Assembly (NCBI GenBank): GCA_043811005.1
Contig: JBDRNO010000271.1
Location: 1-25,271, forward strand
Direction of reading: 5' to 3'
Length of the DNA stretch: 25,271 nt
From: JBDRNO01 sp043811005
Lineage (GTDB): Bacteria; Bacteroidota; Bacteroidia; NORP154
Shown here: one piece after another, positions 14,668 to 22,566 of the stretch
How positions within the stretch are numbered: the first letter of the stretch is position 1
How the letters are laid out: each line of letters opens with the position of its first letter
Notes under the pieces: model-generated
Told to the model about the DNA's origin: nothing
What the model saw: only the letters and a program-made list of their open reading frames with translations
The model's database searches: none
Program-made: the position numbers and the translations under genes

Positions 14668-15576
14668 TCAACAAGTACTAACTACTTCCTCAGCTTTTTT
14701 CACTTCCTCAATTAATGTAGAAAGTTTATTATATGTTGATCTGCTCACACTAACAAGAGGGAGTCGTAAATTATCGGAGCAAAAATTCAATATATCCAAA
14801 GCAGCTTTAATTCCTGCCGGGTTTCCATCAATAAAAAGATTTTCAATAATATCAATTAATTTATAATGGATATCCCGGGCAATTTTCAGATTCCCTCTCA
14901 AAGCATGGTAAACCATTTCCGAGAGCTCTTTTGGGAATGCGTTAGCCACAACAGAAATAACACCATCCCCTCCGATTGCAATTATCGGTAATGTAAGGGC
15001 ATCATCACCGGAAATTACCAGAAAACCATCAGGTTTATTATTAATGATAGTCATACATTGCACCAAATCTCCAGAGGCTTCTTTAATTCCAATTATATTA
15101 TCAAGATCATTGGCTAGTTTAAGCGTTGTTTCAGCAGTAATATTAACTGATGTTCTTCCAGGTACATTATATAATATTACAGGAACAGGGCTTGCGTTGG
15201 CAATGATCTTATAATGCTGGTATAAACCCCTCTGGCTGGGTTTATTGTAATATGGGGATACAGACAGTATTGCATCCACACCATCAAAATCAAAAGATTT
15301 AATACAATTAATTACTTCCTGGGTATTATTACCACCAAGCCCCATAACAACAGGAATCCTCCCATTAACTGTTTCAACTATGAAACCGATAACAGCCATT
15401 TTTTCATCCTTGTTCAATGTAACTGATTCACCTGTGGTACCCATAACAACAATGTAATCAATATTATTATTAATTAAATGCTCTACTAATTTCTCCAAGC
15501 ATCCAAAATCAATACTCCCGTCTTTATGAAAGGGAGTTACAATGGCAACACCGGTGCCTCTTAGTTTTTTGTGCAT
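14668..15576 (-). CDS. dapA: 4-hydroxy-tetrahydrodipicolinate synthase
   Basis: A 302-residue TIM-barrel enzyme of normal family length, joining pyruvate and aspartate semialdehyde in the diaminopimelate/lysine pathway, in the cytoplasm. Key residues are all present: the GTTGES loop with T47-T48, YY at 109-110 followed by NKPSQRG, Y136 and R141 in LYNVPGRT, and the Schiff-base K165 in IGIKEASGD. The ISGDDALTLPIIAIGGDGVISV segment is also typical. It starts at an ATG 31 bases after the stop of the DUF6913 gene, so the two are likely cotranscribed. Confidence 0.96.
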   Translation of the reverse strand: MHKKLRGTGVAIVTPFHKDGSIDFGCLEKLVEHLINNNIDYIVVMGTTGESVTLNKDEKMAVIGFIVETVNGRIPVVMGLGGNNTQEVINCIKSFDFDGVDAILSVSPYYNKPSQRGLYQHYKIIANASPVPVILYNVPGRTSVNITAETTLKLANDLDNIIGIKEASGDLVQCMTIINNKPDGFLVISGDDALTLPIIAIGGDGVISVVANAFPKELSEMVYHALRGNLKIARDIHYKLIDIIENLFIDGNPAGIKAALDILNFCSDNLRLPLVSVSRSTYNKLSTLIEEVKKAEEVVSTC

Positions 15577-15607
15577 GGTTCTGTTTTATTGAATTTGATA
15601 AGTTATG

Positions 15608-16153
15608 TTATTCTTTCTTATTTATGATACTCAGATAATGTTTCAAATGTATAATATAGTTTTCCAGGGTTTTCCTTTTTTCAATATTTAGTATCAGATC
15701 ATAATATACCATGCTGTTTTCACCTGATGGTCCCACTTTAAATTTTGCTTTGGAAAGCCCACAAATATATCTAATAGGAAAACATTTATCAATACACAAA
15801 TCTATTAAAACATCGTAATCTTCCTGAATGAAATTTTTCACTTCAATAGATTTTGGTTCAAAGCACCAATTTAATTCTTTTTTTGTAAAGTAGCGATATT
15901 CCAATTGCGTCTTTGGTAGTTGATTTGGGTCGTTGCTGTTTATAAAACCCAACGAAACGACTTGTTTCTTTTTCTCCTTTAAATATTGCACAAAATCCTT
16001 TACCCTATCATAGGTCCGCCTGTTTGTTGCATCATAAAGCACACCTATCCTATGAGCACTATCAAAGTTATGAACAGCCCTGTTCCTAATAACATAAGTA
16101 ATTTCTTTTTTTAGAAGATATCTCCCTATGTTAATTCGCAGATTTTTAAACAC
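15608..16153 (-). CDS. DUF6913-like protein of unknown function
   Basis: A 181-residue basic cytoplasmic protein with no signal peptide or membrane segment. Recognisable stretches include RIGVLYDATNRRTYDRVKDF, the KELNWCFEP area and the LIDLCIDKCFPIRYICGLSKAKFKVGP core. I recognise it as the Bacteroidota protein often found between ligA and dapA; function is not known. In this frame only a GTG (16153-16151) precedes the conserved MFKNLRIN start before an upstream stop, so GTG is the likely start. Its position in a ligA-dapA group is conserved context, not proof of a shared pathway. Confidence 0.75.
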   Translation of the reverse strand: MFKNLRINIGRYLLKKEITYVIRNRAVHNFDSAHRIGVLYDATNRRTYDRVKDFVQYLKEKKKQVVSLGFINSNDPNQLPKTQLEYRYFTKKELNWCFEPKSIEVKNFIQEDYDVLIDLCIDKCFPIRYICGLSKAKFKVGPSGENSMVYYDLILNIEKRKTLENYIIHLKHYLSIINKKE

Positions 16154-16285
16154 AGTTTGTGAAGTTATTATACCCCTATTTAGTTCTAATTTTTTTAACT
16201 ATACTTTGAAAATAAGGCTCAAGGGAAAAAAACTGAAATTATTAAAAAAACAAATCACAAATAAATAACAATTTCCAACAATATG

Positions 16286-18370
16286 TTATTCTTTTATCAT
16301 ATCAAGAAACTCTTCTTCAGTTATTATGGGAACATTGAGTTTTTTTGCTTTTGCCAATTTGCCCGGTCCCATATTATTTCCGGCAATTACAAAATTGGTC
16401 CTGGATGAGATAGAACTGACATTTCTGCCACCATTTTGTTCAATAATTTTTTTCAACTCATCTCTTGAAAAATCATTAAAAACTCCTGAAACGATAAAAG
16501 ACATTCCTTTAAGCTTTCCCTGTATGGGCGGGCTTAAACTTGCCGATAATTCCTCAGCGGATAGTTCAAATTTTAGTTCTTTATTTTTAAGCCGGTCAAT
16601 CAACTCAATATTTTTTTTCTCAGCAAAATATTTTATAATACTTTCGGCAATTTTAGAACCTATTTCATCCACCTGGTTTAAGTCTTCAAATTTAGCATTT
16701 ATTAAATCATCAATGTTTTTATAATGGAAAGCTAATTTTTTAGCAACTGTTTCGCCAATATATCTTATTCCAAGAGCAAATAAAACTCGTTCAAATGGGA
16801 CTTCTTTTGATTCTTCAATTCCTTTAAGCAGATTGGAGACTGATCTCTCTGCAAATCGTTCTAATGGTATTAATTGTTCTTTTTTTAGATCATACAGATC
16901 TGCGATGTTAGAAATGATTCCTTCATCAAAAAGCAATCCAATAGTTTCTTCACCCAAGCCATCTATATTCATCGCTTTACGGCTGATAAAATGTTCTAAC
17001 TTTCCAGTAATTTGAGCAGGGCAATCCACATCATTCGAGCAGTAATGTATTACTTCACCCTCGTATTTAACCAATTCTGTACTGCATTCAGGACACTTTG
17101 TAATATATTTTGTTCGTTTTGAATCATGTTGTCTTTTGCTTAAATCAACCTCAATAATTTTAGGAATTATCTCACCTCCCTTTTCAACATAAACGGTATC
17201 CCCTACTCTAACATCTAATTTTTTTATCTGGTCAGCGTTGTGTAGTGTAGCTCTTTTAACGATTGTACCGGATAACAATACAGGTTCCAGGTTTGCGACA
17301 GGTGTAATTGCGCCTGTTCTGCCAACCTGGTACACGATTGAAAGCAATTTAGTGGCAGCTTTTTCTGCTTTATATTTATAAGCAATTGCCCATCTGGGTG
17401 ATTTGGCAGTAAAACCAAGTTTCTTTTGATGCGCATATGAATTAATCTTTATTACTATACCGTCAATATCAAAATCCAATTCCATTCTTTTCTTATCCCA
17501 TAATTTAATAAAATCGAATACCTCTGGGAGTCCCCTGCATTTTACTATTTCATCAGGTATCTTAAATCCCCACTTTTTTGCAGCTTTCATATTATCATAG
17601 TGTGTTTGATATGGAAGTTGTTTACCATGCACTGCATAAAGGAAACTATCGAGGTTTCTCTTCGCAACAATTGACGAATCTTGCATCTTTAATGTGCCGG
17701 ATGCCGTATTCCTAGGATTTGCAAGAAGTGTTTCTCCGGCTTCTTCTCTTTCCCTGTTCAATTTATCAAATGCTTTACGCTGTAAAAAGACCTCCCCTCT
17801 TATTTCAAATTCAACGGGATAATCCGTTCCTCTCAACCTTAAAGGAATACTTCTTATGGTCTTAACATTTGCAGTAACATCATCCCCCTGTACGCCATCC
17901 CCCCTGGTAACCGCCTGGATTAATTCACCATTTATATATGTTATACCGATAGCTACACCGTCATACTTTAACTCACATATATATTCAACCTTATCTTTCA
18001 AGCTCACTTGATCATGTTGAAAATTATCAGAAAAAAGAGAAGTTTGAGTATAGGATGGCATCATTTTCTTTACACGCTTGTCAAATTCTTTAAGGTCTTC
18101 TTCTGAATAGGTATTATCCAGTGAAAGCATGGGGTATTTATGCTTTACTGTTCTAAAATCTTTGGTTATCTCTCCTCCTACCCTCTTGGTTGGTGAATTG
18201 GGGGCAGAAAGCTCGGGAAAATGCTTCTCCAGTTCAATCAACTTATTCAAGAGCATATCAAATTCATAATCTTCTATAGTTGGTGCTGACAAGACATAGT
18301 AATTGTGATTGTGCTGTTCAATATCTTTTGAAAGCTGTTCTATCTTTATTTTAGCTTCTTCCCTGGTCAT
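16286..18370 (-). CDS. ligA: NAD-dependent DNA ligase LigA
   Basis: The full LigA architecture is seen in 694 residues: Ia domain (HNHNYYVLSAPTIEDYEFD), adenylation domain with the nucleotidyl lysine K135 in CELKYDGVAIG, OB fold, a four-Cys zinc finger (CPEC...CSNDVDCPAQ), helix-hairpin-helix repeats and a C-terminal BRCT domain (LKGMSFIVSGVF to the end). It seals nicks in replication and repair. The frame extends upstream to a TTG at 18412, but the ATG at 18370 directly before the conserved TREEAKIKIEQL start is preferred. Between residues 105 and 128 there is a non-conserved stretch (PSYTQTSLFSDNFQHDQ and following) just ahead of the K135 motif that looks like a lineage-specific loop. DUF6913 follows after 132 bases. 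Confidence 0.97.
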   Translation of the reverse strand: MTREEAKIKIEQLSKDIEQHNHNYYVLSAPTIEDYEFDMLLNKLIELEKHFPELSAPNSPTKRVGGEITKDFRTVKHKYPMLSLDNTYSEEDLKEFDKRVKKMMPSYTQTSLFSDNFQHDQVSLKDKVEYICELKYDGVAIGITYINGELIQAVTRGDGVQGDDVTANVKTIRSIPLRLRGTDYPVEFEIRGEVFLQRKAFDKLNREREEAGETLLANPRNTASGTLKMQDSSIVAKRNLDSFLYAVHGKQLPYQTHYDNMKAAKKWGFKIPDEIVKCRGLPEVFDFIKLWDKKRMELDFDIDGIVIKINSYAHQKKLGFTAKSPRWAIAYKYKAEKAATKLLSIVYQVGRTGAITPVANLEPVLLSGTIVKRATLHNADQIKKLDVRVGDTVYVEKGGEIIPKIIEVDLSKRQHDSKRTKYITKCPECSTELVKYEGEVIHYCSNDVDCPAQITGKLEHFISRKAMNIDGLGEETIGLLFDEGIISNIADLYDLKKEQLIPLERFAERSVSNLLKGIEESKEVPFERVLFALGIRYIGETVAKKLAFHYKNIDDLINAKFEDLNQVDEIGSKIAESIIKYFAEKKNIELIDRLKNKELKFELSAEELSASLSPPIQGKLKGMSFIVSGVFNDFSRDELKKIIEQNGGRNVSSISSRTNFVIAGNNMGPGKLAKAKKLNVPIITEEEFLDMIKE

Positions 18371-18403
18371 TGAAGGTTTGGTTAATTTATAAGAAATTAT
18401 ACA

Positions 18404-18529
18404 CGATGCCAATATACGAATAAATACTAATGATACTAATGGTCATTGCCAATTGCCAACTTACAGATTGTATAAAATTATCCCGTTTTTAGTATAGCAT
18501 CATTAGTATAAATTAGCATATTAGCATCG
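18404..18529. repeat. Inverted repeat element in the ligA upstream region
   Basis: 18404-18438 matches the reverse complement of 18495-18529 at 29 of 35 positions, including a perfect 11-base core (atactaatgat at 18424-18434 and its complement at 18499-18509). The 56-base spacer is AT-rich. The element sits between the ligA start and the prmC stop, and could act as a terminator-like fold for prmC, or be a mobile palindromic repeat. Confidence 0.65.
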
Positions 18530-18550
18530 CATTACCATTTCATGAATTAA

Positions 18551-19588
18551 CTAATTTCTGCTTTTTCCCAAAATTCCACGAACCATCCGCTCTTTATTCT
18601 GCATATCCCTTTTTACAATTATCTGAGTAAATCTTTTATTCTCCAATAGTGCTTTTATCTCATTACCAAAATATTCATTGATCTCAAAATACAACTTTCC
18701 GTTCTTTTTTAATTTTCCCAGTGCAATATCGGATATTATTTTGTAATAAATAAGAGGATTTTCATCTTCAACAAACAAAGCGCTATAAGGTTCATAATCC
18801 AGGACATTTTTTTCCATTTGCTTTTTTTCTGATATTCTAACATAAGGTGGGTTACTGACTATAATATCAAACAGCCCTTCCCACCACCCCTTCATTAATG
18901 GAAGGGGTGTACTTTCGCGCTGAAACTCCCTCACTTTTGAGGAGGGCCGGAGAGGGGCTGGAGAGCCAACGCTCGAAGATCCCTTCTCATCAAATGAGCG
19001 GGCAGGAGCATAGGATTTATCTCTCAGCCAGCTGGCGGAATGGCAAGGGTGGGGCTGTTTCAAAATATCCATATAAAAAAAGGAAATGCTCACATTATTG
19101 ACTTTGGCATTTTCACGAGCAAGTGACAGGGCTTTTTCCGAAACATCTATAGATGAAATAATTGCATCAGGTATGTTTTTCTTTAATGCAATAGCAATAC
19201 AACCGCTGCCGGTTCCTATATCTAATATTTTTAAATTTGATTTATTAGCATCATTAATTATCCAATCAACCAGTTCCTCAGTTTCCGGTCTTGGGATCAT
19301 AACCCTTTGATCAACTTTCAATTTTAAGCCATAAAACTCACAAGTACCAAGTATATATTGGATGGGTTTATTCAATTTTAGCTGCTTTACTACGTTTTTC
19401 ATTTTAAGCAAATCCGTTTTGCTCAATATATTAGCGAATTTTGTTACCATATCTGTTTTTGAAAAACCCAAATACTCCTCAAATGCCATGTAAATAAAAT
19501 TATTTATCTCACCATCAGGGTATATTCCATTTAATTCGTCACGGAATAAACGTACGATAGAATTTACTTCTTTGTATTGGAAATTCAT
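18551..19588 (-). CDS. prmC: Peptide chain release factor N5-glutamine methyltransferase PrmC
   Basis: A 345-residue class I methyltransferase that methylates the GGQ glutamine of release factors. The N-terminal helical domain (about 1-90) leads to PRPETEELV, the SAM-binding motif ILDIGTGSGCIAIAL (121-135) and the catalytic NPPY within IVSNPPYVRI (about 243-252). PrmC is usually about 280-290 residues; the excess comes from residues 178-239, a proline/serine-rich insertion between the strand ending MDILK and FDIIVSNPPY (separate entry). No stop or frameshift results. The frame runs further to a TTG at 19615, but the ATG at 19588 is preferred. The gene is divergent from fmt and lies on the same strand as ligA. 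Confidence 0.93.
   Translation of the reverse strand: MNFQYKEVNSIVRLFRDELNGIYPDGEINNFIYMAFEEYLGFSKTDMVTKFANILSKTDLLKMKNVVKQLKLNKPIQYILGTCEFYGLKLKVDQRVMIPRPETEELVDWIINDANKSNLKILDIGTGSGCIAIALKKNIPDAIISSIDVSEKALSLARENAKVNNVSISFFYMDILKQPHPCHSASWLRDKSYAPARSFDEKGSSSVGSPAPLRPSSKVREFQRESTPLPLMKGWWEGLFDIIVSNPPYVRISEKKQMEKNVLDYEPYSALFVEDENPLIYYKIISDIALGKLKKNGKLYFEINEYFGNEIKALLENKRFTQIIVKRDMQNKERMVRGILGKSRN
18872..19057 (-). mobile_element. 186-bp palindromic-repeat-like insertion inside prmC
   Basis: This stretch is much more GC-rich than its surroundings and encodes 62 residues with no counterpart in PrmC. It contains a perfect 9-base hairpin (arms 18885-18893 and 18901-18909), a smaller cctc/gagg hairpin further right, and the 14-mer cagccagctggcgg at 19025-19038 whose reverse complement recurs in an intergenic region at 23549-23562. 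Insertion length is a multiple of three. I infer an intergenic-type repeat module that landed in a surface loop of the enzyme. Confidence 0.6.
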
Positions 19589-19632
19589 ATATGCCAAAAC
19601 TGAATGAGTTTGCAAATTAATTAATGAAATGA

Positions 19633-19681
19633 AACCACAGATTTCACAGATGACACAGATTAAAAATTTATCTGTGAAATC
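19633..19681. repeat. Palindromic repeat element, copy 1 (cacagatt family)
   Basis: It contains a perfect 12-base inverted repeat, gatttcacagat at 19640-19651 and atctgtgaaatc at 19670-19681. It resembles the reverse complement of the element at 19961-20004. Confidence 0.7.
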
Positions 19682-19960
19682 AAATAAATAATTAATTATC
19701 TACATTTAGGTCGCACAAATAAAATCTATCAATAATTTTAATATATACCAATGTTGAATAAAGTTACAAATCAAGTAATTAAAAAAAGGATTATCAAATT
19801 AGTTTTTTAACAACGTTGCGTAAATAAATTTTTCAAATGCTGAGGAAAGTTATCCATTTTATAAAGAATTTTGCTGCAATTGAAAGACTAATGACTGAAA
19901 ATTTTCAAGTTATCCATACCTGATTTTTTCTTAACTCATATTTGTTTAGTATACATTTTT

Positions 19961-20004
19961 GATTTCACAGATTAAAATCAGTGAAATCTGTGTAATCTGT
20001 GGTT
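19961..20004. repeat. Palindromic repeat element, copy 2 (cacagatt family)
   Basis: In opposite orientation it shares the ends aaccacagatt and aatctgtgaaatc with copy 1, and has an internal inverted repeat (gatttcacagat against atcagtgaaatc, one mismatch). The two copies lie about 280 bases apart. Confidence 0.7.
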
Positions 20005-20342
20005 ACATTTACACCTTACACCCGAACTGTAACGAAATTTCTATATATTATTTATTACAAACTCATGTTCATTCAGTATAATAATTGCTTTTTGTGAATT
20101 TCGGATTTTTTATTCTTATTAAATGTAAATTTAGTTGATTCCCACAATTTTTACAATAAATATTATGAATAAGAATATAACTTTGTAAATTAAAACATAA
20201 ACATAAGCTCTTAAAATTTCATTATTGACAACATGCTAACAAAAATTTAGTTGGTGTTAATTGACAAGTTGACAGTTGACAATAGGCAGTTGGAAAAAAA
20301 AACAAATTGCCTACTTTCATCAAATTCAATAAAATTGATTTC

Positions 20343-20360
20343 CCGCTAAAAGCGGTTTTT
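20343..20360 (+). terminator. Small hairpin plus T-run upstream of fmt
   Basis: A ccgct/agcgg stem with an AAA loop (20343-20355) is followed by five T. It looks like a weak intrinsic terminator or leader attenuator; nothing upstream on this strand needs one, so its role is unclear. Confidence 0.35.
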
Positions 20361-20395
20361 ATTAAAAACTTGTTTTTGAATAAAGCTAGACTCTT

Positions 20396-21364
20396 ATGAA
20401 GAAAAATTTACGAATAATATTTATGGGAACTCCGGAATTTGCTGTTCCTTCATTAGGTATATTAATAAAGAACGGGTATAATATTGTTGGGGTAGTTACC
20501 TCTCCTGACAAACCTTCAGGAAGGTGGCAAGAGATCCGGCAATCAGCTATAAAAATATATGCTATTGCCAATAACCTCTATATTTTACAGCCAGAAAAGC
20601 TCAAGGATCCTGCATTCCATCAACAGCTTAGGGAATTAAAAGCCGACCTGCAGATCATTGTCGCATTCAGAATATTACCTGACGCTGTTTGGACAATGCC
20701 GCCATCAGGCACGTTTAATTTACATGCCTCTCTTCTTCCCAATTACAGGGGAGCTGCTCCTATCAACTGGGTTGTCATAAACGGTGAAAAAGAAACAGGA
20801 ATAACAACATTTTTCCTAAAACATGAAGTTGATACCGGTGATATTATTTTCCAGGAAAAGGTAGCTATTAGAGAGGATGAAACTGCCGGAGAATTGCACG
20901 ACAAGCTAATGAATTCAGGCGCTAAATTAGTCTTAAAAACAGTTAAAGCTATTGAGAATAATACATTCCAGAAAACAGACCAATTTACCTTGTATTCAGA
21001 CCAGGATAAATTTAAACCTGCACCAAAAATATATAAGGAATTCTGCAAAATAGACTGGAACAAGAACATTAAAGATATTTATAATCATATCAGGGGGCTA
21101 AGCCCTTACCCGGGTGCATGGACAGAGATCGTTTCACCAGAGGGGAAACGATTTTTATTAAAAATTTTCAAATCAACCAATGAAGAAGCCGTTCACAAAA
21201 ACGATATTGGCAATATTGTTACTGATGGAAAAAAAATAATAAAAATCTCAGCACAAAACGGTTTTATAATATTATTAAACTTACAACTGTCCGGCAAAAA
21301 AAGACTGGAAGTAAATGAGTTTTTAAGGGGAACAAAGATTGATAGTTCGTGGAGATGTATTTAG
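20396..21364 (+). CDS. fmt: Methionyl-tRNA formyltransferase
   Basis: A 322-residue enzyme that formylates initiator Met-tRNA using 10-formyl-tetrahydrofolate. The N-terminal Rossmann domain begins IIFMGTPEFAVPSL; the catalytic triad is visible as N108 and H110 in FNLHASLLPNYRGAAP and D146 in EVDTGDIIF. The C-terminal OB-like tRNA-binding domain begins near GLSPYPGAW (about 235). Length is normal and the ATG is unambiguous. The HU gene follows 253 bases later on the same strand with its own promoter. Confidence 0.97.
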   Translation: MKKNLRIIFMGTPEFAVPSLGILIKNGYNIVGVVTSPDKPSGRWQEIRQSAIKIYAIANNLYILQPEKLKDPAFHQQLRELKADLQIIVAFRILPDAVWTMPPSGTFNLHASLLPNYRGAAPINWVVINGEKETGITTFFLKHEVDTGDIIFQEKVAIREDETAGELHDKLMNSGAKLVLKTVKAIENNTFQKTDQFTLYSDQDKFKPAPKIYKEFCKIDWNKNIKDIYNHIRGLSPYPGAWTEIVSPEGKRFLLKIFKSTNEEAVHKNDIGNIVTDGKKIIKISAQNGFIILLNLQLSGKKRLEVNEFLRGTKIDSSWRCI

Positions 21365-21544
21365 GTATTTTTTTTAAGCTATACTTAGGAAAGAACAAAG
21401 ATTTTTGCTTTTTTAGATTTTATGCTTTTTTCTTTTCTATAACGAATAAACGTCTGAAAAGCCCTGTTTTCAGGTATTTAAGGGGTGAGTTATTAACAAA
21501 ACCCTTATTTTATTAACAATTTAGCGTTTTTTTTACGTTTTTTC

Positions 21545-21575
21545 TTTGCTATAACCCAGAAATAGTCTATATTTG
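21545..21575 (+). promoter_or_regulatory. Bacteroidota-type promoter for the HU gene
   Basis: TTTG at 21545-21548, a 19-base spacer and TATATTTG at 21568-21575 match the consensus exactly; the start of transcription would be near 21582 and the ATG is at 21618. Spacing equals that of the promoter at 13348. Confidence 0.8.
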
Positions 21576-21617
21576 CGCTATAATTAACTGAATGATTAAT
21601 CTAAAAAACAAAAAATT

Positions 21618-21890
21618 ATGAACAAAGCAGAATTAATTGAAGCAATTGCATCAGATGCTAGTTTAACAAAAGCAGATGCAAGAAGAGCATTAGATGCTTT
21701 TATTGGCGCTACAACTAAATCATTAAAAGGTGGTAACAGAGTAGCATTAGTAGGATTCGGCTCATTTTCAATTGCAAAACGTAAAGCAAGGACAGGAAGA
21801 AATCCTCAAACAGGTGGAACTATTCAAATCCCTGCTAAAAAAGTTGTAAAATTCAAAGCTGGTAGCGATTTATCAACAACCGTTGCTTAA
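21618..21890 (+). CDS. HU family DNA-binding protein
   Basis: A 90-residue histone-like protein of exactly typical length. It opens MNKAELIEAIASDASLTKADARRALDAF and has the DNA-binding arm signature VGFGSFSIAKRKARTGRNPQTG (about 45-66), where the proline that intercalates into DNA is in GRNPQTG. As a dimer it bends and packages DNA. It has its own perfect promoter and a strong terminator, so it is probably a highly expressed single-gene unit. Confidence 0.97.
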   Translation: MNKAELIEAIASDASLTKADARRALDAFIGATTKSLKGGNRVALVGFGSFSIAKRKARTGRNPQTGGTIQIPAKKVVKFKAGSDLSTTVA

Positions 21891-21910
21891 TCAAAACCAA
21901 ATAATTACAA

Positions 21911-21945
21911 AAAAACCCTTCCGATTAATCGGAAGGGTTTTTTTT
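21911..21945 (+). terminator. Intrinsic terminator after HU
   Basis: A perfect palindrome centred near 21926: CCCTTCCGAT (21916-21925) pairs with ATCGGAAGGG, preceded by a run of A and followed by eight T. The symmetry would let it work on either strand. It lies 20 bases after the HU stop. Confidence 0.92.
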
Positions 21946-22029
21946 ATTGATATATATTTATAAATTTGCACAACAAAAATTTATTTCAAGAACATAACGA
22001 AGTAATTTAATTAAAAAATTAAAAAAGTC

Positions 22030-22116
22030 TCCCGCAAAGCTCGCCAAGAGCGCAAAGTTCGCTATAATTAATTAAAGGTCATTGTGTTCTTTGCGACCTT
22101 TGCGTGCTTAGCGGGA
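22030..22116. repeat. Inverted repeat element (cgcaaag family)
   Basis: 22030-22057 matches the reverse complement of 22089-22116 at 23 of 28 positions, with tcccgc at the outer end and cgcaaag at the inner end of each arm. It lies between HU and the bTHX gene. Shorter relatives occur at 24317-24333 and 24412-24473. Confidence 0.7.
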
Positions 22117-22186
22117 TAAAATATTAAAACTCCTATACGAGAGAATAATACAATAATATTAATTTACTATTACGATACTATTAATT

Positions 22187-22552
22187 ATGGGAAAAGGAGA
22201 CAAAAAGACAAAAAGAGGAAAAATTTTCATGGGTAGCTACGGTGTAACCAGAAAACGAAAAAAAAGGAAGCCACATATTATAATTAAAAAAAAGGATGCA
22301 GTTGCAGCAAAGATTTCTATGACTGAAAAAGAAGTGAAAATAAAAAAGGTGGTTGTACCCGAATCCCCTGATATGGCTAAACCCAGCACCTCAGCGCGTA
22401 AAAAAACAGCTGTAAAAAAATCAGCAACAAATAAAACAACTGTTAAGAAGACTACAGCTAAGGAAACATCGGCAACTAAAAAAAAGGAAGAAGGTACCCA
22501 GAAGATTACGACCAAGAAGAAAACAACGAAAAAGTCTGCTGAAAAAAAGTAA
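22187..22552 (+). CDS. Small ribosomal subunit protein bTHX with lysine-rich tail
   Basis: A 121-residue, extremely basic protein. Residues 1-29 (MGKGDKKTKRGKIFMGSYGV then RKRKKRK) are the bTHX signature known from Bacteroidota and Thermus, a small protein that sits in the head of the 30S subunit. Family members are often much shorter; here residues 30-121 form a Lys/Thr/Ala-rich, disordered-looking tail (KKTTAKETSATKKK-like) resembling eukaryotic histone H1 or bacterial Lys-rich tails. The tail could add nucleic-acid binding, or the gene may be misread as longer through its A-runs, though the frame is open throughout. It converges with pdxH at 14 bases. Confidence 0.85.
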   Translation: MGKGDKKTKRGKIFMGSYGVTRKRKKRKPHIIIKKKDAVAAKISMTEKEVKIKKVVVPESPDMAKPSTSARKKTAVKKSATNKTTVKKTTAKETSATKKKEEGTQKITTKKKTTKKSAEKK

Positions 22553-22566
22553 GATAAAAGATAAAT

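Larger units (their letters stand above)
19589..20395. other. Divergent intergenic region prmC / fmt (807 bases)
   Basis: AT-rich with no supported gene. It holds two related palindromic elements (19633-19681 and 19961-20004, listed separately), two direct copies of aagttatccat (19847-19857 and 19907-19917), a TAACTTTG at 20178-20185 that fits a -7 element but lacks a clear -33 partner, and a small hairpin at 20343-20360 before fmt. Confidence 0.6.

Noticed and set aside
18371..18412. N-terminal extension of LigA to a TTG
   Set aside because: The conserved family start follows the ATG at 18370 directly, and the extension overlaps an inverted repeat.
18898..19101. 67-codon plus-strand frame over the prmC insertion
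   Set aside because: It lies on the opposite strand of a real gene and is explained by the GC-rich repeat element.
19847..19917. Possible origin of replication (two TTATCCAT sites in AT-rich DNA)
   Set aside because: The sites differ from the DnaA box TTATCCACA at one or two positions, only two are seen, and no dnaA or dnaN is nearby. GC skew of the genome would decide.
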